A DNA stretch of 64,000 bases from Cryptomeria japonica (Eukaryota; Streptophyta; Pinopsida; Cupressales; Cupressaceae), in the NCBI RefSeq assembly GCF_030272615.1, contig NC_081413.1:334342302-334406301 (forward strand), in the 5' to 3' direction. Position 1 is the first letter of the stretch. Each line of letters opens with the position of its first letter. Of this stretch, positions 1 through 12,520 are shown one piece after another. Made by a program: the position numbers and the translations under genes. Below the pieces are notes generated by a model. It worked only from the letters and a program-made list of their open reading frames with translations. It ran no database searches and was not told the DNA's origin.

Positions 1-101
1 TCACTTGGAAGACCTTCTAAGAGAGATTCCATACTCGTTATCTTTCTGAGCTCTTCAAGCAGCATCAAGTAAATCAGATTCATTAACTCCAACAGCTAGA
101 A

Positions 102-564
102 ATGGCAATGGCTCAATATGAAATATGTTTCTTTGAATTGAAGCGGTGTGTAGGTTTAGTAGAGAATGAGAAGTTACTAGTAAACAAGTTTATAAGAGGT
201 TTGAACTATCACATTATGGGGGCAGTTTGTATAACACCTAAGACATCAGAAATTTTTGCAGAAAAGGCAATGCTTAGAGATCATGCAAGCCAAAACAGTT
301 CGCAAGCAATGGTACCTTATCAGACAAAATCTAGGGTTCATGGATCTCAATCCCAACCTAAGGGGAGTTTCAAAAATTCCTGTACACCACCTAAAACCCT
401 ACAACAACCATCCAAGAAGTAGAAGCCTTACCAGAATCAACAAGCCAGTTAATCTAATGGAGACATGTGCCGTAAAGAGAGTCAAACGAAATACTCTAAA
501 GGCCATTTTCCCCAACATCAAATGGATGTTAGTTAGCCCAAAGCTAGAGTGGTTAAGACTTTAA
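102..564 (+). mobile_element. Ty3/gypsy gag remnant
   Basis: A 106-codon open stretch resembles the C-terminal part of a retrotransposon gag (pattern LLVNKFIRGLNYHI, then a basic, Gln/Ser/Pro-rich tail). It is followed in the same orientation by protease- and RT-like sequence, which supports the call. Frame changes at about 420 join a second basic stretch that runs to 564. No zinc knuckle is preserved. The element enters from the left edge of the window, so its 5' LTR is not visible. Gag would form the particle; this copy is broken and cannot do so. Confidence 0.5.
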
Positions 565-1900
565 GTATGCTTGGTGACTCATATGTTTTTGTCCTGTTTG
601 ATTCAGGAGCTTTAACTCGACTTCTAAATTGTTAGTTGAGCATTGCTTTTTAGTGTAAACAAAGCAACCACAAGATAGTAGTTGGCAAGTAAATTTGGCC
701 ATAGGTGCTAAGGTGGCAATAGATTCTTTGTGTGTAGTTATATGTTAGGCCTTGGTACCTTCACTATCACTATTGATATGTGTGTCATACCACTAGGATC
801 TTTCATATTGTTTTCGGTATGGAGTGGATCAATGCTCATGATTTGAATATAGATTGTCACCAAAAGGTAAGTGTGTGTGTTAATGATTGGTGGATCATGT
901 TGTGATAACTAGAATTCTCGGACCCATCTCAATCGAGCATACAGCTGAAATAGAGTATCTATAAAGGATGTTAAGAGTTCACTATCACCATGAGTGGTCT
1001 TGCTAAGAGTGATTGCCTTTAAGTCTCTCTCAATGAGCACCACCTTCTTAAAGAGTTTATCGATATATTTTTAAGCATCATTCCAAGTATGTCGACAAAG
1101 TGGGATGTGGACTTTTGTATTGATCATATTGCAAGAGTAGAACCCATTTTGCATGCACCATACCAAATGACTACTTACAAGCCAAGTAAGCTCAAGTTGA
1201 AACTTGAGTTGTTGGAGAAAGGTCACATTCATCCTAGAGTATCCCCATGGGGTGCACCTATCACCTTCATAAAAAAGGATGGATCCCTTTGTCTTTGCAT
1301 CAACTATTGACAGCAGAATAAGGTGATGATGAAGTACCAATATCCCTTGCCAAAGATAAATAACTTTGTTTGATCATATGAGAGAAGCTAAGGTATTCTC
1401 TAAGATTGTCCTAAAGATCATCTACCATCAACTTCACTTTCGTGAAGCAAATATTCATTAAATAGCATTTTGGACTCAATATGGACACTACAAGTTTACT
1501 ATGGTTCCAATTTGCTTGACTAATGCTCCATAAATATTGATGAGTCTCATAAACGAAGTGTTTCATACCTTCCTAGAATAATTTGTCATTATATTTCTTG
1601 ATGATATTCTAATTTATTTGCGGCTGGAGAACCATGAGGTTCATTTGTGCCAAATTTGCAATGTTTGCATGAGATCCAACTTGATGGAAACTTTGCAAAG
1701 TGCAAGTTTTTTTCATTTTGGGGTGAAGTATCTAAGACATGTCATAACAGAGAGAACATCTTGGTAGATCCCTTGAAGATTTGGGCTATATTCGTCTAGC
1801 CTATGCCCATGAACGTTGCTAAGGTTTGTAGTTTCATGGCATTGGTTTGTCATGGACTTCCTGAGAGTGGTTGTAAGGCCTTAGGCACATGTGACTTGTA
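565..1900 (+). mobile_element. Ty3/gypsy protease-reverse transcriptase remnant
   Basis: Decayed pol. The aspartic protease motif reads VLFDSGA near 588-610. RT begins around 1050: the pre-RT segment is followed by LLEKGHIHPRVSPWGAP (about 1208-1260) and IKKDGSLCLCINY (about 1270-1308). The catalytic region survives as IIFLDDILIY near 1590-1620, and the post-RT connection (about 1780-1850) resembles the PMP-NV-x-V-SFM pattern of chromovirus-type gypsy elements. Stop codons interrupt every frame (e.g. at 1309 and 1375) and several frameshifts are needed, so it is inactive. No RNase H or integrase is recognisable; a hAT-like element starts at 2053. The order protease then RT fits Ty3/gypsy, not copia. 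Confidence 0.75.
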
Positions 1901-2052
1901 TGACTACATTTTTATGTTTGTTTTTAATACTATACTTCTCTGTGGGATTTTTTATGGCCATTGATATACTTTAATGATGACGTTTTGTATAGGCATCAAA
2001 CATCCAACTATGTATTATGGAATGCATACGTTGTGACTATATGTGTTTGGAC

Positions 2053-3428
2053 CAATGTTACAAGACTCGCCAAGACTTGTCTGGACATGGCAAGTCTCGA
2101 GGTCTCGAGGCAAGTCACCCTCAATGAGTTTGGGAGTCTTGGCTATTGAGTAATCTCCAAAATCGCTAATACTAGTCAAGTCTAGTAAGATAGACTCAAG
2201 ATTCTAGTTGATTTTTAAAAATAACTTGCGAGCTTTCAATGCTTGTTTGGTTTACGACATGTCCATCTAGGATTTACAAAAAATATGAAAACGGTGTGCA
2301 CCATGAAGGTCAATGTGGTTTTGAAGGGCTTCATTTGGGCTTGGTGGTGAGAGCTCCACCCATTGACACCACCCTTTATCGCGTCCCTTTATCGCGTTGG
2401 GGCCAAACCCCATTGGGGGCGTTGCCCCTTGACCCTACAAGGGGTGTTGCCTTTTGACCTCATTAGGGTGTTGCTCCCAAGCCCCCACCAAACCATAAGT
2501 CTAAGCAAGTAATAGACCAATGATGAATCATGATCATAAAATTTATAATATACATATTCCCTATTGCAAATCTCTGCATCTTCATAGTCAAAGCTACAAT
2601 CAAGAATTATCTTGTTTCATACATTCGACAGCTTGTTTGTTATACAAGGACTACCATAGGTAGAGTTGGCATGCTACAGTCTTTGTATTGCTAAATACAA
2701 GTTAAGTTGTAATTGGCAAGAAATACCATTTTCATAATGCAAAAATGTATCAATCATGCCCTACACAAACATCTCATAGAACAATCCCATCTATTAGTAT
2801 CTTAGCTAAGGTCAAACTAGAACATAGCCATTTATCTTTTTACTTAAGCCTTCCTCTTTGTTAATGAGCTTGACAACATAACATGTAGTCCTAAAGGCTT
2901 CAAGAAACCTTTAATAATAAATTTGTCACTTGAACATACACACTAGACACTAAGACACAAGCAAATATCATGGCTACATCATCATCTAGGACCTATCTTA
3001 GATGCTAGCGCATGACTTGTCGTGATGTTGTGATGAGTTATGCAAGGTCCTCTAAGCCATAGACTTATATTTTTAGTTTTGATATTTGTTTTAATGCCAT
3101 GGATTTCATCTTCCATGAATTTTATATACATTTGACAATATTTATGTATATAAATGTGTTATTTCCTTCAGCTAAAATCTGCATTTATACTTATGTGATC
3201 AATGTATACTTGTGTATGTGATCAAAGTAGCTTCTATTTGATGAGGTTATTGTCTCTTTAAGGTTTATTTATTAAAGGGTGCATGAAACAAGTTTTAAAT
3301 GCTTTAAAATCTCTGAATTATTGGGTTTTTCAATTTGTAAAATCTACGTAGAGTCTAGACGCTGACTTCAAATCTGAGTCAAAAATCAGCTTGCCAAGTC
3401 TGAGGCGAATCTGAGTCTTCTAACACTG
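2053..3428. mobile_element. Non-autonomous hAT-like DNA transposon
   Basis: The ends form imperfect inverted repeats: CAATGTTACAAGACTC at 2053-2068 and, on the other strand from 3428, CAGTGTTAGAAGACTC (14 of 16 match). Both ends continue into GACTCG/AAGTCT-rich subterminal sequence (2065-2190 and 3345-3425). The flanking 8-mers GTTTGGAC and ATTTTGAT match at only 5 of 8 positions, which could be a decayed 8-bp target duplication. The interior has a GC-rich patch with repeats of GGGGCGTTGCCCCTTGACC type (2390-2480) and no transposase ORF. hAT is the best fit to the CARTGTTA ends, but without a transposase or a clean duplication the family stays provisional. Confidence 0.5.
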
Positions 3429-4428
3429 ATTTTGATTTTTGTGGATTTGACAGTTTGCCTCACGTGTTGGTAATAATTACAAGGCAAGGGAGGCAATCAG
3501 CACACAAGCACTTCTAAGAACGGTGAATATAATACCTTATAAGGCACCCTTCTCTCACAATTCAAACCAATAGAAATATTTTGGATAAACATTTGTTGTT
3601 ACAATGACAACAATCTTTCAGGAACATCCCAATTTCCACCCTGTAATAATTCTGTTCAAATATTTAGTCAATGTGTTCTGTTATATTGATCACTGATTTA
3701 AGTTGTTAGTTTTGTTGGGTAGATTTGTAATCATCCGAACGCCTCACTTTCTCCCAAAATCCTGGCTAGTCTGGCTCATGATCCCTGCAATTGCTTCATC
3801 ATAACAGCTGGGGGAAGAGCACAAACTCTAGCAATTAAACCAGAGTATCCAAAATCTAACTATGTAACCTCCATACCTCAATTGTAATAAACATTACAAA
3901 CCAATAACACTGAACCAAAAAATAAAATAGACTTATTCCCGTGACTAGCACGATACACAACAAATTAAACCATCACATAAAACAAATTTCAACTGTAAGT
4001 TCTTCGTTTAGTTTTCCAAGTATTTTATGTCTCACAGCACAAATACATCCGAATATAAAGTGGAAAAGGTAATCGGTCAAGCCCTTTGATTGACTGCCTA
4101 AAGGCTCGCAATCTACCGAAGGATTTCTTTTGCTATCAATCAAAAAGAATGAATGTTTTCAGTCCAATGGCTATCGTGATCCCTTAAAGGCCTTCGATTT
4201 GGCACGCATTTATAAACAGATTATAAAATTAATTGCAAGACGATCTTTATATGTATTATATCAACAGGCATCATTGAGTGAAGGAGAGAAAGAGGGGATC
4301 TTACATTTTGAATGCATCTGCCCCAGTGTAGCCTGTAGGCTTGGGGATTGGCAGAAAAACCTGAAAAACAAGTCCCTCTCAATAGCATCCCATATTGCGA
4401 TATATTTATATGCATATACAATAATTAC
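3429..4428. other. No gene seen; possible intron of the flanking minus-strand gene
   Basis: AT-rich sequence with no convincing ORF. It lies downstream of exon 2 of the minus-strand membrane-protein gene, so it may be intron. I looked for the next expected exon and did not find one. Confidence 0.4.
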
Positions 4429-4682
4429 CTCTCTATTCACACCGAAAATCGGGCAGTGATGACCCAGAACATCGTGCCAATTGGTTCGCATCTGCTCAAA
4501 TATGATACATTAAACCCCAAATATTGAATATACAATCGTTGAAAGTTACTCAATAGATGAAAAGTTACCGCGTGGTATTGACCCATTCTGCTCATGGGAA
4601 CAACATCTCCCGGCCTGTATGAAGCCCCGCATCCTATTATTATCAGCATCAAAGTCGTCGTGACCAGTCCTATCTTCGTCAT
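4429..4682 (-). CDS. First two exons of a conserved plant type I membrane/secretory protein (partial)
   Basis: Exon 1 (4682-4569) starts at ATG and encodes 38 residues: a hydrophobic signal peptide (residues 1-20, rich in Leu/Ile, ending GCGA) then YRPGDVVPMSRMGQYHA. A GTAACT donor follows. Exon 2 (4491-4429) begins after a GCAG acceptor, encodes 21 residues including WHDVLGHHCPIFGVNRE, and ends at a GTAATT donor. Both introns are phase 0, and joining the exons gives one undisturbed frame. From memory, the joined sequence resembles the N-terminus of a plant family annotated as putative type 1 membrane protein (Arabidopsis At3g24160-like), of unknown function. No later exon is recognised, so the rest lies beyond a long intron or is lost. 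There are no disabling changes, unlike every other host-like gene here. Confidence 0.6.
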
Positions 4683-6567
4683 GGTGAAGAGCCCTTCGCT
4701 TGCTCACGCAACTATGGATCCAGGTTTCCGTTATATGGCATTCATTGTCCAATTGTAAAGGAAAATAAACGATTTCATACTCTGGTCTGGGCGATGGAAC
4801 TTAAGTTCATGTCATTCCAGGAAGATAAATAAGAAGATCGTAATACTTTTGAATTGAATAATGTAGATTTTGGCATAGCAGTTATTAGTTCCTGCAGATA
4901 GGCAGGTATGCTAATGCATTCATTTGGTGCATTTTATTTTTTAAGGCAGTCAATCATTTGAGAGTATTTTTTAAAATTTGTTCATATTTCTATAGTTCTA
5001 ATTTTTGCCTATTTTTTTACAATTCAAATAATACTATTTATCTGCTTTTTTATTGGTGAATTCTGCAAACAGTCCTGGCAAAAAATCTATTTTCTTCAAA
5101 TATTTAGTCAATATTTTTATGAACCATCCAAAGTGTCAATAAATTTGTGGTCTTGTTGATTATGATAGATGGTCTTTGAAATCCATAAAGATGTACCAAA
5201 ATCTTATCTTATTCAATGAGATCCAAGAAAATATAAATAAAAAATTATTTCTTAAGATGTATTTTCCTGACAAATGTCATATAATTCAATGCATATTTAT
5301 TATACTTTTTGACAATTGTATATATATTCAATAGATAGAACTATTAGTATTGTACATTTTACTGTGTATGCACTTGACACATTAAATTTTATAATATGTA
5401 TAGTACACTAAGTGTCTAGAAACATCCTTCGTTGCTTAATGCATGCACATGAATTTTTGTGCAGTTGTTCAACTATTAATTATCTTTTGTTGACTTGAGA
5501 ATGTTCCTTTCCATTCTTTTGCCTTTATCAGTTTCTGTCGCCTGTCACCTGTGTGTATTCGAGCAATGCTGCAATACTTCTTTCTCTCTCATCACCTCAG
5601 GAATGATTCAATAGCAACTGCTAGAGAAATGGAACAGTGTTTTCTTTGTGCTTGCAAATTTAGGTACAACAAGTTTCTTCTTAATGTGTTTCCCATTTAT
5701 ATGACTTGAGAATTGTAAAGGTGCATAAACTATTTCCATTCATTCGCAGGCTTCCTCATAACCAAATTTGTTGAGCAGGGAAGGATCAGCATTGGAAATG
5801 GACTTTGCGTAAAAATTAATACACAAGAGGTATACTCTCGTTAATGCATATCAACAGAGTATTTTTCAAATAATGTTAATGTCAAAGTTTGTTCATTTAC
5901 ATGACGTCTGCTTTTGTAATACTGTGAAGTTCAAATCTGAAGTGTGCTTGCAAGGTTGTGGTGATATGCTTAAGGTCCTCGAATGTACCAGTTGAGACAT
6001 GACAAAGAATCTATAATTTAGGGCAGCTTTTTCCAAATTTGACAATAGTAGTAGCTCCCATAGTATTCACATTCAACGCAATATCATACTTGATTATCAC
6101 AATAAATAAAAATACAATTCAATCTTCTAACCAAGAGATTTTATAAAATCCATTTTTTGAAAGTCTAGCAATCATTGCATTTCATAAGGCGACACCACCT
6201 TGAGGATAACTGTCAACAATTCAGGTGTGTTCTCTGCATTTCCACAATTTTTCTGCATGTCTACAAAAGGTTTTTCACCTTTAAAATCTGAGAATAAACC
6301 AACCTACTGTGATATTTGAGGGGTGTCGATACCATATTAAAAAAACTACCACTTTGGCATAGTCTGGGATGAAACTGGTAAAGAATTTGAGGTTATGTCG
6401 CCCTGTACATCAACTTGAAAGCTACAAAATCCCTTTCAAAGAATCTATTTTGTGCATTTCCCGCAATCATTACAATCTGTGAGATCACATTTACCCTCTA
6501 TCTTCCCTCAACTTCAAGCGGGAAGGAGGATTTGCCAAGATGAGTCCCTTTCTTGTATGATAGCTTC
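4683..6567. other. No gene recognised upstream of the membrane-protein exons
   Basis: AT-rich. The first few hundred bases would be the promoter side of the minus-strand gene, but I cannot place a TATA box with confidence. Short open stretches near 5530-5650 and 5750-5825 have splice-like borders (an acceptor-like CGCAG at 5750), yet match nothing I recognise. Confidence 0.4.
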
Positions 6568-7035
6568 TCAACTTCTCCCTTTCTTCCTTTTTGGGAAAGC
6601 AGGTTTCCTTCTTTCTTGAAGCAACCGCTTACAGAGCTTTACATTTCTTTTGCACTTACCTTCCAAACTAGATGAGTCCAAGTGGTTTTTGTGGGCAGCA
6701 GGAATCCAAAAGGGTAAACAGTTTTGTCTACGTTTAGGATAATGCAAAGGGTAGGGAAAGTTTTGTTTTCCTAGCTGGGTCCTTACCCACATGCCAGGCT
6801 GTAGGGACTCGTCAATGAGATGTGGCACAGGTGCCGCAAGCTTCACTGAGCACCTCGAATACATCCCAATCGACAACTTGAGGGCCTAGCAAACCCATGG
6901 CCTGGCGATAGAAAGCAATTATTTATTCAACGCAGAACCCATAGTTTAAGAAATCCAATTCTTGCATGGGAAATACGACGTCTTTGGTAGATTTATCTCT
7001 ATCAAAGAATTTATCAAATAGAATCTTGGTGCCTT
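6568..7035 (-). other. Coding-like remnant of unknown family, interrupted by the solo LTR
   Basis: On the minus strand a 102-codon open frame (6876-6568) ends in a Lys/Arg-rich tail. An overlapping frame just upstream reads GTKILFDKFFDRDKSTKDVV, then FYRQAMGLLGPQVVDWDVF. Removing the LTR at 7041-11310 would join this to sequence at 11316-11420. It looks like a broken retroelement or gene piece, but I could not assign it to a family. Confidence 0.3.
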
Positions 7036-9480
7036 GAGCATGTAATGCCCCGCCAGGAAACCCCGAAGGGATAAGCCAAAACACAAGAATGGAGTGCAAT
7101 AAAAAAATTTTAAGATAAGCACAACAAAGAAATATAACGAGATATCAAAGATTCAGATTACATAGCGGAAGACATCAACTAACACCTAAAGAGTTTCCCA
7201 ACGAGATTACTTAAATTTCACAATTCACTTAACTCACACAATTAATCCAATAAGTTGATTATCTTAATAACGAGATAATTCTTAATCAGGATAATTTCTT
7301 TCAGAAGATGGAAATATAAATCACAAGCAAAGATTCATCCATTAAGATCTATTCATAATCTTCATTCAAGCTTTTCATTAAAATACAAGCCATACATCTA
7401 ATATTCTAACACACTAGAATTTCATCATAAACATATGAGATCTTTTCAAGCATACTTAATTTCCTTAACAACAACTGAATATATTCCATTACTCTAAGTT
7501 ACCTTCTTTCATATTCCAATTTATTGCATTTAAAAGACGATTGCATACATGCATCTACGATAAATCTCATCTAAACCACTTATACATTCGATCAAAATGG
7601 CATTCAAGAAAGGACTGCATATAAGCATTTAAAGTTAATTCCATCTTATCCACTTATACATTCTAACATAAGCTATTCATACATGATAAAGTTGAATAAG
7701 GGAAACATGAGAGAATAACATCACATAACACCATAATGATCTCGGAGTTCACCCCTAAAGGGCTACATCTCCGGGTCTGCTCAACTGCAAGACCCCTCTG
7801 ATAATTAATAAAGTTAGGAATACAAGAGGTTACACCATTTACAATCCTGCCATCAAGGCGAAACATAAACAATATACAAACGACCACCTCGATCAATTAA
7901 TACATAAACGATCCCTGAAAAGAAAAGGATCCAGCTGAACATAATCAAAGCTAAAACAAAGGTCCAGGAGAGCATCCACAAAACTGAGTCATCACCACCC
8001 AAGGTCTAACATGAAACCAAATACTCACAAAGGCATAGACAATAGGACGACCCACAAACGTGCTCCTAACAGGACAAAACGACAACACACTAGCGAACGT
8101 AGGGACAAGTGTCATCACACAACCTGGTATGGTTACCATGGCGGGTCTTCATAAGTCCCGGCCCCATACACTGGGTTACCCTGGCAACCTAATCCGAGCC
8201 TCCGGCCCATCCAAGCCTCATGTGGACCCACACATCCTCTCGTGAAGACAAGGATGATGGATTGCCATTTAAGGCCTTCTCACTGCATGTCGAGTCTATG
8301 TTAGCACTCGTCCCATGTGTGAGGCAAATTTATCTTACTTAGAGATTACATTCTAATCTACTGTTAGGTTATCACTTATTAGACTCACTTTCGACAGGTT
8401 ACCCAGCAGCCACTTTGGGTGTGGCCCCCAATCGAAAGCCACTTTCCCATACGACACTAGACTATACTCAGATGAACTCAAAAACCAAGGAATAGACATG
8501 GTCAGATGAACGGAGTTCAAAATGGAGAAATCCACCATTTGGTCAAACATGACTTCATACGAGGTACACTATTGACGGTACTCTAACTAGAGACCCGACC
8601 AACTATGGTCAACCACAAATCATCATTCGACACCCACACAAAGGATACGACCAAATACGACACTACCACAAAACAACAGTCAACTCGGAACCGAGGACTA
8701 AAACAGGTACCCCAAATCAATCCATACAATAGGGTCCTATCAAACAAGCACGACTTGCCATTACTTAAACAAAAGCGAATACAGAAATTAAACTCGCATA
8801 GGTAATATTCAGCAGATACAATCTTTTCCGAATGGATCTAAACATTAAAAGTCGATCAAGTTTTCTACATGATCTAAAATAGATTGCAGTTATCTACCTC
8901 ATTTAGATACAGGTTGTTCTTGGTTTTCTAACTCACTGATGTTCATTGCATCGAACATACAAAAATACGCCATGATGAGTTCTTTAACCAATTTCACAAG
9001 AATATAATTTAAACAACCATTAACCAATTAATTAAGATATTTAATCTTCAATTAAAACATCATTGACGTACTAGTTCAAAATAACTCCTACACATTTGTC
9101 TTTTCCAGAACCAATTTACACTATACATATCAAGGAAATATACATATTTAGGGAAGCCAAATAAAGAAAATCCATTCCCAGATTAACAGATGGTTTCCTT
9201 GAGCATAAAAGAAAATTACTCAAATAATTATTAATCAAGGTATATATTTATTAATCCAAGATTAATCAAAATATAACCAATTAATATTTAATTGCGAAAT
9301 TAGCAATTCTAGAATTTAATTAGAAAAAAGTGCATTAATCATAAAATGAAATCGAATATTAATTTAACATATATATTCCCTTATACAATTAATTAATATC
9401 AAATTAACCATTATTTATGATTTACGCCACATTAATCATAATTAAAAACTCAATTAAAAATTAACTATGAATAATATTAA

Positions 9481-9483
<3 letters not shown>

Positions 9484-9538
<55 letters not shown>
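9484..9538. repeat. (AT)n microsatellite
   Basis: An almost pure AT dinucleotide run of about 55 bp inside the solo LTR, directly next to A-rich tracts and upstream of the GC-rich island. Confidence 0.95.
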
Positions 9539-9542
<4 letters not shown>

Positions 9543-9600
9543 AATAAAAAAAAAAACATTAAAAAAAACATTTTTAAAACTAACAAAAACAATATAATAT

Positions 9601-9845
9601 AAGGGGGCGGCGAAGGTCGGGCCCACCTCCCAACGCGGAGGATTGGGCGCCCAAAACCCTAGCCGCAGGGAAGACCCACGCGGGCGGCGCCACTGTGGTG
9701 CACGCAGGTTCCGCGGCACCTTGTGGCCACCGCGGCCCCTGCGGCCACCGCAGTGAGCCTGCAGCCACCGCGAGCTGCGACTCGCGTGGGGGAAGGGGAG
9801 GAGGAGGCGGGTGGAGCTCCGCTCCCCGCCCTCCGAACCCCAATC
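9601..9845. repeat. GC-rich island with three degenerate 18-20 bp repeats inside the solo LTR
   Basis: About 245 bp is strongly GC-rich amid very AT-rich DNA. At 9720-9776 the unit TGYRGCCACCGC recurs three times with 18-20 bp spacing. CpG is frequent, which contrasts with the CpG-poor decayed sequence nearby. Long open frames on both strands here are by-products of base composition and do not resemble proteins. It may be the promoter or R-U5 part of the LTR, but that is inference. Confidence 0.6.
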
Positions 9846-11315
9846 CAATATTTTTTGCTTGTTTAAAAATTTCGAAATAACAAAAATGAATGGTTTCAAT
9901 TCCTTCTCTTTTTTTTTATTTGCCAAAAAAAACAGGTTTAAAGGAAATATGGTTTGGTTTCCTATTATTTTATTTCTTTGGTGGGTCTTCTTCTTCCTTC
10001 CAACACAAACAGGTTTCAAACACCCAAAACAGATTGAGGAATATCAAAACCCCAATTAAATTTACTTTTATTTTACAAAAATCCAAACATGGCAAAAAGA
10101 ACCATTTTTTTTAACACAATGATTCAACTATTTTGCAAGAACACCAGTCATGCATAGTTTTTAAATCACATATCCAGCTTAAATCTAAGATCGATTTTAA
10201 AAGATTGACTCTTTAACAACAAGCATTTTTCATTCAACTAACATACCATTTCTATGGCAACAAGGAAGATAAATAAGATACTCCCTACCTCCATACGCAT
10301 TCCTAGAAGAGAGTTGAAGGAGAGCCCCAACCTGCAAGCTCCTAAAAGCCTTCCTTCCCAAAACCCCCAAATTTCCTCCAAAAGATTTTTCCAACAAACA
10401 TTTTTCCAAAAAAATATCCATCCCCAAAATTTTCCAAAAGTTTAGGTTATAAGGAAGAGTTGACCAAAAATTCATTTTTTTGGAATTAAAATTTTTATTT
10501 AAAATAATTCTCAAAAATAATTCTTTTCCAACTATATCAACAAATTAAATTGCTTTTCCCATTTAAAATTGATTTTCTCACTCAACTGAAATTTAACCTT
10601 TCTATTTCAAAAATGCCAAAAGATTAAATTAATTCTATTGCAATTAAATTTAAATCTTTCTTTTTCAACAGCATATACAAAATGCATTTAATATTCAAAA
10701 TCAGCCATTTAATTGAACTTACTTGCAATTTAAAACAAGCAATCCAATATCAACGATAATCGCATAACGAAATCTCGATTAATTTAGTCCATTAATCTTT
10801 AATGCACAAACACATATTTAATCAAATTAAATACTAAGGACTAATTAATCAATTTAACCATACACACCAAGCACGCAAACCAAGAAAGTCGATCAGACAG
10901 ACGACTCGCAAACCCAACCAAAAGGGAATATCGACGACGACTGACGATGCTCACTTGAGCACGACTATGGTCAACTAGGGTCTTACGACCACCTAATCCA
11001 ACTCTAAGGATTAAAGAGGTAAACTCAAACCTGCAAATCCAGGTGAAGACGAACCTCGCACTCATGCGGCATTGTACCTGAAATCTCCTGCAACCAAGAG
11101 TCATACATGCATACATATATAAACTTAATGAAAGCGTTAGCCCGATATTAATACCACGAAATAGGAACACTAAACAACTTGCATACAACTAGTGCGAAAA
11201 CCACATCAACAGCTATGCATTAAATCAAACATCTGACTATAACATTATATTAAGATAAACTAACCAAGATTAAACTGAGATTAAAAATTGGTTAGGGCAG
11301 GGGTACTACAGAGCA

Positions 11316-12294
<979 letters not shown>

Positions 12295-12459
12295 ACTACT
12301 CTTCTATAAATGTTGCAAATGCTGACAAGACAAATTTATTATAATATGCAGTGACCCTCTTTTATATTCAGCTATGCATTGTCTTCTTTGTCTTCAACAT
12401 CTTAAGAAAATTTGTTATATGTCTATTTTTGTTTTGAAATTTTTGTTTGTCTTGAGACA

Positions 12460-12520
12460 ATTGACATCAACATAATGATCATTGATATCGACATAATGAT
12501 CATTGACATCAACACTAATC
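12460..12520. repeat. 21-bp tandem repeat, three copies
   Basis: The unit ATTGACATCAACATAATGAT plus C occurs at 12460, 12481 (two changes) and 12502 (partial third copy). Confidence 0.85.

Larger units (their letters stand above)
7041..11310. mobile_element. Solo LTR, 4.27 kb, with 5-bp target duplication
   Basis: The segment starts TGTAATGCCCC (7041) and ends GGGGTACTACA (11310), so it has TG...CA ends that form a short imperfect inverted repeat (9 of 11). It is flanked by perfect GAGCA duplications at 7036-7040 and 11311-11315. It has no gag or pol and no second copy of its own start or end inside, so it reads as one LTR left by recombination between the two LTRs of a retrotransposon. Non-coding sequence fills it: AT-rich flanks, an AT-dinucleotide run, a GC-rich island (9601-9845) and long poly-purine/pyrimidine stretches. 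The length is extreme for an LTR; a non-autonomous element lacking recognisable LTRs is the alternative. Orientation cannot be set without a TATA box or polyadenylation site. Confidence 0.7.

Noticed and set aside
9477-10019. 180-codon minus-strand ORF and overlapping plus-strand frames in the solo LTR
   Set aside because: It consists of translated AT dinucleotides, poly-A tracts and the GC-rich island, with no protein-like pattern.
12460-12520. Short regularly repeated units considered as a CRISPR array
   Set aside because: Direct 21-bp tandem repeats without spacers in a plant genome; a simple duplication.
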